Shown here: piece after piece, positions 7,888-16,226 of the stretch
Layout of the letters: each line of letters begins with the position of its first letter
Numbering within the stretch: the stretch's first letter is position 1
Assembly: GCA_965225625.1 (NCBI GenBank)
Contig: CBDDBH010000015.1
Location: 30,616-94,615 of the forward strand
DNA from: CBDDBH01 sp965225625
GTDB lineage: Bacteria; Pseudomonadota; Gammaproteobacteria; JADZEE01
Length of the DNA: 64,000 nt
Direction: 5' to 3'
Program-made: the position numbers and the translations under genes
The notes under the pieces: model-generated
Database searches by the model: none
Told to the model about the DNA's origin: nothing
What the model saw: only the letters and a program-made list of their open reading frames with translations

Positions 7888-8396
7888 GCGCCGTTGCCGA
7901 ATCCGCAAACGCTGCAGCACAACCTGACGTTCGCGAGCTGGAACGATTTTTATACCAGGAAGCGCGGCTTCTGGACGAGCAGCGCTGGGAGGAATGGGAC
8001 GCCTTGTTCGCCGCGGACGGCGAATATTGGGTGCCGGTTACGCCGGACCAGCCTGACCCCGTCAACCACATGTCCCTGATGCATGAGAAGCACCTGCTGC
8101 GGGCGGTGCGCATCAGACGCTTTCGTCACCCGAATGCGTTTTCGTTACAGCCAAAGCCGCGCAGCGTTCATCTGATCTCCAACATATTTCTTGATGATTT
8201 TGACAGCGTGACAGCCGAATGCGTAGTTAAATCGAGTTTTATCATGCTCGAGTATCGACGCGACGTTCAGAACGTCTACGGCGGCAACTATACGCATACG
8301 CTGGAGTGCGCCGGCGATAGTTTCAAGATCAAACAAAAACGGGTCGATTTGGTCAATTGCGACGCAGCCCTGGAGAGTATCCTTTTATATCTGTGA
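7884..8396 (+). CDS. Aromatic ring-hydroxylating dioxygenase, small (beta) subunit
   Basis: 170 aa from ATG 7884, which overlaps the alpha-subunit stop (ATGA). It has the cystatin/NTF2-like beta-subunit fold: FLYQEARLLDEQRWEEWDALFAADGEYWVP near the N-terminus and the C-terminal strand KQKRVDLVNCDAALESILLYL. Beta subunits are structural in the alpha3beta3 oxygenase and help shape specificity. A 13-bp stem hairpin begins one base after its stop. Confidence 0.92.
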   Translation: MSAVAESANAAAQPDVRELERFLYQEARLLDEQRWEEWDALFAADGEYWVPVTPDQPDPVNHMSLMHEKHLLRAVRIRRFRHPNAFSLQPKPRSVHLISNIFLDDFDSVTAECVVKSSFIMLEYRRDVQNVYGGNYTHTLECAGDSFKIKQKRVDLVNCDAALESILLYL

Positions 8397-8427
8397 AGCT
8401 GCTACTGCCGGCGTGGCAGTAGCAGCT
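8397..8427 (+). terminator. Strong hairpin after the dioxygenase operon
   Basis: A perfect 13-bp stem (AGCTGCTACTGCC and its complement) with a 5-nt loop GGCGT starts immediately after the beta-subunit stop. No U-run follows, so it may be a 3'-end stabiliser or a Rho-assisted end rather than a classical intrinsic terminator. Confidence 0.5.
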
Positions 8428-8516
8428 GACGAGGGGTGGCGAGCGATGCTAAGCTGCGCGGCGCGACGTGAAGCGATTATGGCTTAACTCGTCCATGCTC
8501 ACGCAGGGGACAAACA

Positions 8517-8816
8517 GTGCAGGCCGGTGACCCGATCCGACAGCTTTATGCACGCCAGCAACGGCAGGTGATCGTTGTTTTGAGCGTCATCGTCTCGTTG
8601 TATCTGGCCTTCGATCTGTTCTCTATTTTTGCGCCCGATTGGATGGGCCGAGCTGTAATTACGGGTAGCCCGTGGTCACTGGGTATCGTTTTAGCATTCT
8701 CTCTTGCCGTCTTCGCAGCCGTTGCCGGGCTCTGGTACGTGTATACGGCGAACGCAAACGCAGAACAGGCACAACGTCTGGGAGCGGCGGAAAAGGACAA
8801 GGAGTTAAAGCAATAA
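8517..8816 (+). CDS. yjcH: DUF485 inner-membrane protein (YjcH-like)
   Basis: 99 aa from a GTG at 8517 preceded by AGGGGA. Two transmembrane helices (about residues 18-38 and 51-73) flank a short periplasmic turn, followed by a charged C-terminal tail. DUF485 proteins are encoded just before ActP-type solute:sodium symporters and are thought to assist them; the same arrangement is seen here, with a four-base overlap to the symporter if its start is taken at 8813. Confidence 0.85.
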   Translation: MQAGDPIRQLYARQQRQVIVVLSVIVSLYLAFDLFSIFAPDWMGRAVITGSPWSLGIVLAFSLAVFAAVAGLWYVYTANANAEQAQRLGAAEKDKELKQ

Positions 8817-10456
8817 GCAGCACTGCCCCTTGGCGCGCGGGCTTGCCCGCCGCGCTGCTTTGCCTGCTGATCGTCCCGGGCCAGTGTTTGGCGGACAATG
8901 CGGAGCGTCCTCTCAACTACGAGGCGATCGGTACCTTCCTTGTATTCGTCGCGATTACGCTGTGGATCACCTGGTGGGCAGCGAAACGGACGCGCACGAC
9001 GAACGATTTTTATGCAGCGGGAAGCCGTATAACCGGGGTGCAAAACGGCTTCGCGATTGCTGGCGATTTCATGTCAGCGGCCGCGTTGCTGGGTTTAGTA
9101 GGGCTCGCCGTTACCGTCGGCTATGACGCGATTTATTACCAGATAGGTCTAACCGTCGGCTGGGTAGTCGTCCTCATGCTGGTAGCGGAGCGCCTGCGCA
9201 ATCTTGGGCAATACACGTTCGCCGATGTTTTGTCGTTGCGCCTGGCTAGACGTCCAATCCGCATACTGGCCGCCTGCGGCACAATCGCGGTCACCATCCC
9301 GTATCTGATCGTGCAGTTGGTTGCGGCCGGTGCGTTGGTCGAATCGCTGTTTGGTCTTTCTTATTCACATGGTGTGGTCGCGGTTGGCCTGCTCATGACC
9401 ATTTATGTGAGCTTCGGCGGCATGATTGCGACCACCTGGGTGCAAATCGTCAAGGCAGTGTTGTTGCTGGGCGGTTCGGCGATATTGTTTATCCTGGTTT
9501 TGGCGGCCGTAGATTTTGATTTGAATGCACTCGCGGCACAGGCAGTCGCAGTGCATCCGCAGCAAGACGCCATCATGAAACCGGGGCTGTTGTTTACCGA
9601 TCCCATCTCGGTGCTGTCCATCAGTCTGGCGTTTATCGGCGGAGTCGCAGGTTTGCCGCATGTATTGATGCGCTTTTTTACCGTGCCGGATGCGCGACAA
9701 GCCCGTCGCTCAGCGGGCGTTGCAGTTTTGCTGATCACCACGTTCAATTGGGTGATCCTGGTCGTGGGCCTAGGTGGTATCGCTTTATTGGTTAACCATC
9801 CCGAATATACGCACGGCGGAACGGATATCGTGGGTGGCAGCAATATGGCGGTTATCTACATCGCCCAATTGCTGGGCGGCGACATATTCATGGGGTTTAT
9901 ATCTGCTGTGGCGTTCGCGACGATACTCGCAGTCGTATCCGGATTGACCTTGTCATGCGCCGCATCCATTGCCCACGATTTATACGCGAACGTCTTTCGT
10001 CACGGCAGCAGTACCGAAGCGGGTGAACTGCTGGTTTCACGGGTTACGACGATTATTCTCGGCATTGTTGGCGTGGGGTTGGCTATTTTGTTTAAAGGCC
10101 AGAACGTTGGCATTCTCGCGACAATTCCCCTGTCAATTGCCGCCAGCGCCAACTTCCCGGTCCTTATCCTGGCGATGTATTGGCGTGGCCTGACCACCCG
10201 CGGCGCACTGGCCGGTGGGTACAGCGGGATGGCGATAGCAGTCGTTCTCGTGATCCTCGGGCCGAACGTGTGGGTGGAAGCGCTGGGTTTTGAGCGGCCG
10301 ATCTTCCCTTATGCCTATCCAACGGTATTCTCGATGCCGGCTGCATTCTTAATTACCTGGTGGGTCTCGGTAAGCGACCGCAGTGAACGTGCCGCTCAAG
10401 AATCCCGCAGCTTCGATGAACATCTTGACCGTGCGCAACTGGGCGCAACCGACTGA
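8813..10456 (+). CDS. actP: Solute:sodium symporter, ActP-like monocarboxylate permease
   Basis: About 547 aa. The body matches acetate permease ActP closely in layout: NGFAIAGDFMSAAALLGL, RLRNLGQYTFADVLSLRL, GGMIATTWVQIVKAVLLL, GLPHVLMRFFTVPDARQARRS, AVAFATILAVVSGLTL, HDLYANVF and IFPYAYPTVFS, with 13 or so membrane helices. A signal-like segment (WRAGLPAALLCLLIVPGQCLA) precedes mature DNAERPLNYEAIG. The start is odd: no ATG, GTG or TTG lies where expected. AGGAG (8800-8804) is eight bases before ATA at 8813, which overlaps the DUF485 stop as ATAA. TTG 8843 would delete the charged N-region; GTG 8672 would add 47 unlikely residues. It probably imports a short organic acid linked to the catabolic genes. 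Confidence 0.88.
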   Translation: MSSTAPWRAGLPAALLCLLIVPGQCLADNAERPLNYEAIGTFLVFVAITLWITWWAAKRTRTTNDFYAAGSRITGVQNGFAIAGDFMSAAALLGLVGLAVTVGYDAIYYQIGLTVGWVVVLMLVAERLRNLGQYTFADVLSLRLARRPIRILAACGTIAVTIPYLIVQLVAAGALVESLFGLSYSHGVVAVGLLMTIYVSFGGMIATTWVQIVKAVLLLGGSAILFILVLAAVDFDLNALAAQAVAVHPQQDAIMKPGLLFTDPISVLSISLAFIGGVAGLPHVLMRFFTVPDARQARRSAGVAVLLITTFNWVILVVGLGGIALLVNHPEYTHGGTDIVGGSNMAVIYIAQLLGGDIFMGFISAVAFATILAVVSGLTLSCAASIAHDLYANVFRHGSSTEAGELLVSRVTTIILGIVGVGLAILFKGQNVGILATIPLSIAASANFPVLILAMYWRGLTTRGALAGGYSGMAIAVVLVILGPNVWVEALGFERPIFPYAYPTVFSMPAAFLITWWVSVSDRSERAAQESRSFDEHLDRAQLGATD

Positions 10457-10469
10457 GGCCAGAGTCACC

Positions 10470-12080
10470 GTGACGATTTACGCAGAATTCACCAAAAGCG
10501 CGGCTGTTTATGCACAGCGTCCGTTCGTGCATATTCCTCGCCAGGCGACGGCTGCTTATTCCGAGCGTGAGGTAGAAATAAGTTACGCCGGGGCGCATGA
10601 GCGGATTGATGAATTAGCGACGATTTACAGCAAGGCCGGTTACGGCTTGGGCCACCGCATTGCCATTGCGCTGGACAACCGGCTCGAGTTTTTTCTGCAT
10701 TTTTTTGCCTTGAACTCACTCGGGGTGAGTATCGTGCCGCTCAATACCAGCTTTGTGCGTGACGAGATGAGCTACGTGCTGGAACACAGCGATGCACTGC
10801 TCGCTATCGCTCTTCCCGAGCACGTTAACAAAGTGCAAGCGGCAGCGGACGCTATTGGCGACATGCCCATCGTCAGCACCGAAAGCTTGTCCACAATTCC
10901 GCCGGCAGTTGCCGAGCCGCAACAAACACTACCGGCAGACGACAGCGAAGCAGGGCTGCTGTACACGTCGGGAACTACCGGCAAACCGAAAGGTTGCATG
11001 TTGTCTAACTATTACTTCGTCAACCTTGGTATCTGGTACCGCGATCTGGACGGCTATTGCCAACTTGAACCTGGTGCCGAGCGTCTGATCACACCGTTGC
11101 CCTTAGTGCACATGAACGCGCTCGCCTGTTCGACTATGGGAATGCTCATGACGGGTGGTTGCATTATCCAGCTCGATCGCTTTCACGCTTCGACCTGGTG
11201 GGAGGCCGTGCGTGACTCGGACGCAACCTGCCTGCACTATCTCGGCGTGATGCCGGCAATTTTGCTCAATGCGGCAGAATCACCCAGCGATGCGATTGGT
11301 GATCGAATTAAATTTGGATTCGGTGCGGGCGCAGATCCCAAACATCAGGAACGCTTCGAGCAGCGTTTTGGCTTTCCATTGATCGAGGGCTGGGCGATGA
11401 CCGAGACTGGCGGTGCCGGCTGCATCATGGCGCACGTGGAACCACGACACGTTGGCACGCGCTGTTTTGGCAAGCAACCGGACTACGCACAGTGTCGCAT
11501 TGTCGATGACAGTGGCGCGGACGTTGCACAAGGTGCGCCCGGAGAGTTGCTGGTGCGCGCTGCGAACGAAGATCCGCGTAAAGGGTTTTTCTCCGGCTAT
11601 TACAAAAACGCAGAGGCTACCGCCCAAGCGTGGGCCGATGGCTGGTTTCATACGGGTGATGTGGTACGGCTGGGCGAGGATGGATCCTTTCACTTTGTCG
11701 ATCGCAAGAAAAACGTCATTCGGCGCAGCGGCGAGAACATCGCGGCGGTGGAAGTGGAGGGCGTGCTGTTACAAAGCCCACTGGTCGACAATTGCGCCGT
11801 TGCACCCGTGGAGGACGAGATCCGCGGTGAAGAAGTAATGGCTTGCATCGTACTCAGTGAAGGTCTCGCGCCAGATGAGTCCAATGCCACTGAAATCTGT
11901 GAGCATTGCGCGAGTATGCTCAGCTACTTCAAGGTTCCGGGGTATATCGCGTTTGTAGATTCACTGCCGACCACATCGACACAAAAAATTCAACGCGGCG
12001 AAATGAAAAAACTCGCTCAGACGCTGATTGATGCCGGCGATGTCATCGATCTACGCGCTCGCAAACGGCCGCCAAAATAG
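10470..12080 (+). CDS. AMP-forming acyl-CoA synthetase (ANL superfamily)
   Basis: 536 aa from GTG 10470, with GAGG at 10455; an in-frame ATG at 10383 lies inside the symporter gene. The P-loop YTSGTTGKPKG, the adenylate-binding GWAMTETGG, the hinge segment WFHTGDVVRLGEDGSFHFVDRKKNVIRRSGENIAAVEVE and the C-terminal catalytic lysine region (TSTQKIQRGEMKK) are all present. It activates a carboxylic acid to its CoA ester. The overall look is that of the crotonobetaine/carnitine-CoA ligase branch, but the substrate here is presumably an aromatic- or ring-derived acid handled by the thiolase-like protein two bases downstream. Confidence 0.9.
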   Translation: MTIYAEFTKSAAVYAQRPFVHIPRQATAAYSEREVEISYAGAHERIDELATIYSKAGYGLGHRIAIALDNRLEFFLHFFALNSLGVSIVPLNTSFVRDEMSYVLEHSDALLAIALPEHVNKVQAAADAIGDMPIVSTESLSTIPPAVAEPQQTLPADDSEAGLLYTSGTTGKPKGCMLSNYYFVNLGIWYRDLDGYCQLEPGAERLITPLPLVHMNALACSTMGMLMTGGCIIQLDRFHASTWWEAVRDSDATCLHYLGVMPAILLNAAESPSDAIGDRIKFGFGAGADPKHQERFEQRFGFPLIEGWAMTETGGAGCIMAHVEPRHVGTRCFGKQPDYAQCRIVDDSGADVAQGAPGELLVRAANEDPRKGFFSGYYKNAEATAQAWADGWFHTGDVVRLGEDGSFHFVDRKKNVIRRSGENIAAVEVEGVLLQSPLVDNCAVAPVEDEIRGEEVMACIVLSEGLAPDESNATEICEHCASMLSYFKVPGYIAFVDSLPTTSTQKIQRGEMKKLAQTLIDAGDVIDLRARKRPPK

Positions 12081-12082
12081 AG

Positions 12083-13258
12083 ATGGATCGTTCACCGCAA
12101 GCTTACGATGGAGTTGCGCTTGTCGCGCCGGTCACCACGCCCTATGTGCGGCAAAGTGAGCATGGCGCTGCGTGGTTTCTCGGCCGCACGTTATCGGCTG
12201 CGTTGCAGTCAGCAGGGATCGACAAGACGCAGGTTGATGGTCTCGTTGTGTCCAGTATGTCGCTGGCGCCCGATACTGCCATCAGTATGAGTGAGCACTT
12301 CGGCATGTCCCTGCGGCGGGTAGAACATATGGTAACGGGAGGCGCTTCGGGCGTGATGGCCGCGCAGCGGGCGGCGCGTGCAGTGCAGTGCGGCGACGCG
12401 GAGATTGTCGCCTGCATTGCCGGTGACACTTCCCAAACCAGCACGTTTCGGGATCTCATTGCGAACTTCAGCCGATTTTCCGCCGACACGGTATACCCTT
12501 ATGGTGGAGCGGGACCGAACGGCAGCTTTGCCTTGATCACGCAGCATTACATGCAACATTTTGGGGTTACGCGTGAGGATTTTGGCAAGATCTGTATTTC
12601 CCAGCGCTACAACGCGCAACACTATCCGCATGCCTTGTTGCGTAAACCGTTGACCATGGATGAGTATCTCAACGCACGCCTCATCGCCGAGCCCTTGCGT
12701 CTGTTCGACTGTGTTATGCCGTGCGCCGGCGGCGAGGGCTTTTTGGTCATGAGCACGGAACGCGCGCGCTCGTATGGTCTGCCCTACGCGGTACTATTGA
12801 GCGCCGCCGAGAGTCACAATGCTTACTATGACGACGACATCCAGATCCGGGGCGGCTGGGCGAGTTACCGCGACGCTTTGTTTGGGCGCGCTGGCGTGGG
12901 TCCTGCGGACATCGACTTTCTCGAAACATATGATGACTATCCCGTGATCGTCATGCAGCAGTTCGAAGATCTGGGTTTTTGTGAGAAGGGCGAGGGCGCG
13001 CGTTTTGTCCGTGAAACTGCGTTGACATTCGATGGCGGTGGATTGCCGCATAACACGTCGGGCGGTCAGCTGTCGGCCGGTCAGGCAGGATTCAGCGGCG
13101 GGTTGTTGGGAATAGTAGAAGGACTGAGACAGTTGCTTGGACCGGCGCTTGGTAACCAGGTGCCGGGTGCCAAAATCGGGATGGTCAGCGGCTACGGCAT
13201 GGTGATGTACGATCACTGTCTGTGTACCAGTGCCGCCATTATTGCGCGAGGGGAATAA
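12083..13258 (+). CDS. Thiolase-fold protein lacking the catalytic Cys (SCP-x/Ltp2-like)
   Basis: 391 aa with the thiolase fold. The position of the nucleophilic cysteine (normally C-x-S-G) reads GGASG, so the residue is glycine and normal Claisen chemistry is unlikely. The later active-site loops are present as ETYDDYPV and NTSGGQLSAGQAG. This pattern, together with a DUF35 partner beginning in the stop codon, resembles Ltp2-type retro-aldolases that work with DUF35 proteins in sterol side-chain catabolism. An aldol cleavage of a beta-hydroxyacyl-CoA is thus a reasonable inference. Other Cys-less thiolases have unknown roles. It follows the acyl-CoA ligase by two bases. Confidence 0.85.
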   Translation: MDRSPQAYDGVALVAPVTTPYVRQSEHGAAWFLGRTLSAALQSAGIDKTQVDGLVVSSMSLAPDTAISMSEHFGMSLRRVEHMVTGGASGVMAAQRAARAVQCGDAEIVACIAGDTSQTSTFRDLIANFSRFSADTVYPYGGAGPNGSFALITQHYMQHFGVTREDFGKICISQRYNAQHYPHALLRKPLTMDEYLNARLIAEPLRLFDCVMPCAGGEGFLVMSTERARSYGLPYAVLLSAAESHNAYYDDDIQIRGGWASYRDALFGRAGVGPADIDFLETYDDYPVIVMQQFEDLGFCEKGEGARFVRETALTFDGGGLPHNTSGGQLSAGQAGFSGGLLGIVEGLRQLLGPALGNQVPGAKIGMVSGYGMVMYDHCLCTSAAIIARGE

Positions 13259-13707
13259 TGAGTTTAGAGCTACCGCCAGGTGAGCGTACTGCAATGTGGC
13301 AGCCGGTCAATGAAGCCGCAGTAAATGGAGAATTCGTGCTGCAAGTATGCGCGGCCTGCGGAACCATTCAGTACCCGCCTCGAGAAGTCTGTGAGCGCTG
13401 TTTGCATCATGAACTGGATTGGAAGACGGCTGATCCGGCTGGTGCCGTCCTGGCGCATACGACCCTGCACACCAGTATTGAACCCTATTTTCGCGAGCGC
13501 GCGCCGTGGCCAATCGGCAGCATTAAATTGGATAGCGGGCCGCTGGTAGTCGCGCACCTGGCGGGCGATTGCACCACAGTAGGTAAACGCGTTCGCCTGC
13601 TCAACCGGCTGGACATATCGGGCGCCGCCGTATTCATTGCGATTGCGGAAGATAGCGACGGTTCGTCGCTGGAGCCGCGCCTGCGCGAGTTAATCGGCGA
13701 GGCTTAA
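13258..13707 (+). CDS. Zn-ribbon OB-fold (DUF35) acyl-CoA-binding protein
   Basis: 149 aa from ATG 13258, overlapping the thiolase-like stop by one base (TAATG). An N-terminal rubredoxin-like zinc ribbon (CAACG...CERC, four cysteines) is followed by an OB fold (residues about 60-145). DUF35 proteins bind acyl-CoA and form complexes with thiolase-fold enzymes, activating them, as in ChsH2/Ltp2. The one-base overlap supports an obligate complex with the upstream protein. Confidence 0.9.
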   Translation: MSLELPPGERTAMWQPVNEAAVNGEFVLQVCAACGTIQYPPREVCERCLHHELDWKTADPAGAVLAHTTLHTSIEPYFRERAPWPIGSIKLDSGPLVVAHLAGDCTTVGKRVRLLNRLDISGAAVFIAIAEDSDGSSLEPRLRELIGEA

Positions 13708-13718
13708 GGTGTGGGTCG

Positions 13719-14159
13719 ATGGATATAAGTGACCAGCATTGCCATACCTCAACCATTGAAGTGCAATGCACCGCTGCGGACGCACTGGCGTATTTGTCCG
13801 ACGGGCTGAAACAGGGCGATTGGACCCTGGGCAGTCTTGATCGCAAGGAGCTAGAAAAGGGACTGTTTTCTGGCACATCACTGTTCGATGGTGGCCAACT
13901 GTATATTCGGATCCGCGTCGATCCCGCGAATTTCATGATTTATTACGATGTCGGCCGCGATCGAGAAAATTTACAACCGCGCAACGTCGTTCGCGTCGTG
14001 CCGGGCCCGGTTGTCGGCCGAGATGCCGACGTGTGTCTGGTCAGCTTGATGACCTGGCGTACTCACGGCACGCCGGAAGCGGGCTGGATGCAGACCTGTT
14101 TGTCGCATGAGACGGAGATGTTCATTATCAAAGCACGGTTGGAAGATGGTATTGCGTGA
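13719..14159 (+). CDS. Conserved hypothetical, SRPBCC/polyketide-cyclase-like
   Basis: 146 aa beginning 11 bp after the DUF35 gene, with AAGG seven bases or so upstream of the ATG. Predicted strands and a long C-terminal helix (WMQTCLSHETEMFIIKARLEDGI) suggest a helix-grip (START/SRPBCC) fold that binds hydrophobic ligands, but sequence support is weak. It is probably the last member of the ligase-thiolase-DUF35 operon. I do not assign a reaction. Confidence 0.65.
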   Translation: MDISDQHCHTSTIEVQCTAADALAYLSDGLKQGDWTLGSLDRKELEKGLFSGTSLFDGGQLYIRIRVDPANFMIYYDVGRDRENLQPRNVVRVVPGPVVGRDADVCLVSLMTWRTHGTPEAGWMQTCLSHETEMFIIKARLEDGIA

Positions 14160-14258
14160 CACGACACCGCCAGGTGGATCGCTGGACTTAAAGTCTTACC
14201 CTGCTAATCGTTAGATGAGCCGTTAAGCAAATGTTCCGCCAGTCGGGCTTACCTTGAT

Positions 14259-15416
14259 ATGAACGCTTCACTCGGACGCGACGTCAATCACCCCAGCGCC
14301 GTTGGCGCCGCCGCGCTGACCGCGGGTGCGGCCGTCCTGGCTTTCAACATGATGCCGTTTGTAGTCGGCAGCATTGCCGACACATACGGTTACGGCGCGG
14401 AACAACTTGGCTATATCGCGACTGCGTATATGTCGGGCTATACGCTCATGACGGTCGCCCTGGTGTTTTGCGTGCGGCGCATCGACTGGCGGCAGATCTG
14501 CTTGTGGGTCGGTATTCTCCAACTTAGCGGTTTCGCGTTGACGCCTAATGCAGAATCCTTCCAGGCTCTGGCAGGATTATTCTTTATGACTGGATTGTGC
14601 GGCGGCTTGCTGTTCGGAACCGCCATGACCAGTCTGGCGGACACCCGCAACCCGGATCGCGGCTTCGGCTTGGGGTCATTGTCGCAGGTGGCATTAGGTG
14701 CCGCTGTCGCTTTTGCTTTGCCGCGCAGCGTGATACCCGCGTATGGCTTTCAAGGGATGATGCTGGTTCTGGCCGCCGGTGCCGGGCTGATAGTTTTACT
14801 TTCGCCAATGATGGTTGCTCGCGGTGTCGCCACGCAGGACACCGGCAACGCCCAGGGCGGCGACAAAGCCGGTCCGCTGGCCGGGTTGCTGGGTGTGTTC
14901 AGCCTCTACACCGGCTTGACCGCAATGTGGGTGTTTTTTGAGCGTATTGGTAGAGACGCAGGACTGAGCGGCGAGTCGATCGGCACGATAATCATGGTAG
15001 CGCTGTTGTGTGGGGGAATCGCGACATTTGTGCCAGTCGTGATCGGAGATCGATTCGGGAGACGACTGCCGATTTCTCTGGCTGGCGTTGCCGCGATTAT
15101 GATCATCGCGCTATTTGGGCGCGGCGTCACGCCCACAAGCTTTACCTTGTTGGTACCGTGCTTCAGCTTCTGTTGGACCATTGCAATTGTCTATGCGCCG
15201 GCAGCGGTTGCCGCGGCCGATAGCTCCGGGCGTTACCGCATTTGGATCCCGGCGGCCCTCGGTCTGGGTGGCGCGGTCGGTCCGGCACTGGGCGGGATAC
15301 TGCAACGCAGCGGAAACATTCAGGCAACCTGCATAATGGCCGCCAGCATGGTTGCGCTGAGCACAGTGCTGCTTTTCTGGGTAACTGGGCGCAATCTTGA
15401 AACAGCAGGCCGGTAA
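14259..15416 (+). CDS. MFS transporter
   Basis: 385 aa with about twelve hydrophobic helices arranged in two six-helix halves separated by a short cytosolic loop (around residues 185-205, RGVATQDTGNAQGGDKAG). The family signature in the loop between helices 8 and 9 (IGDRFGRRLP) is clear. A 99-bp gap separates it from the preceding operon and 26 bp separate it from the FAH gene, so it probably heads the ring-cleavage operon. Likely uptake of an aromatic acid, by position only. Confidence 0.87.
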   Translation: MNASLGRDVNHPSAVGAAALTAGAAVLAFNMMPFVVGSIADTYGYGAEQLGYIATAYMSGYTLMTVALVFCVRRIDWRQICLWVGILQLSGFALTPNAESFQALAGLFFMTGLCGGLLFGTAMTSLADTRNPDRGFGLGSLSQVALGAAVAFALPRSVIPAYGFQGMMLVLAAGAGLIVLLSPMMVARGVATQDTGNAQGGDKAGPLAGLLGVFSLYTGLTAMWVFFERIGRDAGLSGESIGTIIMVALLCGGIATFVPVVIGDRFGRRLPISLAGVAAIMIIALFGRGVTPTSFTLLVPCFSFCWTIAIVYAPAAVAAADSSGRYRIWIPAALGLGGAVGPALGGILQRSGNIQATCIMAASMVALSTVLLFWVTGRNLETAGR

Positions 15417-15442
15417 ACAAATTGATCAGAGGATGAGGTGAT

Positions 15443-16213
15443 ATGAAGCGGGCAAAAATTCAGATAGATGAACAAGCTCACGACGTGGTCGTCGATGGTG
15501 ATCAATTGCTGGCCGAGAGCGGTGAGAAATTCTCAGCCGATGCGGTTGAATGGTTGCCGCCAGCGCACAACATTATTTACGGGCTGGCGTTGAATTATGC
15601 CGATCACGCAAAGGAGTTGGATTTCAAGAATATGCCGGAACACCCGATCCCGTTCGTGAAAAATCCATCGTCCGTGGTTGGCCATCGGCATCCTGTTTTC
15701 CGCCCGGATAACGTCGAGTACATGCACTATGAAGGTGAACTCGGCGTCGTCATCGGCAAGGCCGCGCGTAAAGTGAGTCGCGACCAGGCCATGCAACACG
15801 TCGCAGGCTATACCGTGACCAATGATTTTACCGTACGTGATTTTGTCGAGAATTTTTATCGGCCACCGATTAAGGCAAAGGGATTCGACAGTTTTGGCCC
15901 GATCGGGCCTTGGATCGTCGATGCGGCCGACGTTGCCGATCCACATGCCCTGGAGATCTCGACCTACGTCAACGGCGAATTACGCCAACAGGGATCCACC
16001 GCCGATCTCATCTTTAACATTCCTGCGCTGATCGAGTGGTTTTCGGCGTTTATGACGCTACGCCCCGGCGATATCATCTCCACCGGGACTCCGAAAGGCT
16101 TATCTGACGTGGTGCCGGGTGACGACGTAGCGGTGGAAGTTACCGAAGTCGGCCGCCTGGAGAATCGCATCATCAGTGAATCGGAATACGATGCACGTTA
16201 TTTGAACAAATGA
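15443..16213 (+). CDS. Fumarylacetoacetate hydrolase family protein (HpaG/hydratase-isomerase type)
   Basis: 256 aa with a GAGG ribosome site before ATG 15443. The FAH fold is shown by YGLALNYADH, PFVKNPSSVVGH, the metal-binding HYEGELGVVIG (E-x-E), TNDFTVRDF, and the C-terminal RPGDIISTGTPKGL. In homoprotocatechuate and related meta-pathways such proteins decarboxylate or isomerise the ring-cleavage product after oxidation by HpaE. The adjacent HpaE-like dehydrogenase and extradiol dioxygenase support that role. Confidence 0.92.
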   Translation: MKRAKIQIDEQAHDVVVDGDQLLAESGEKFSADAVEWLPPAHNIIYGLALNYADHAKELDFKNMPEHPIPFVKNPSSVVGHRHPVFRPDNVEYMHYEGELGVVIGKAARKVSRDQAMQHVAGYTVTNDFTVRDFVENFYRPPIKAKGFDSFGPIGPWIVDAADVADPHALEISTYVNGELRQQGSTADLIFNIPALIEWFSAFMTLRPGDIISTGTPKGLSDVVPGDDVAVEVTEVGRLENRIISESEYDARYLNK

Positions 16214-16226
16214 CAGGGCAGACACG

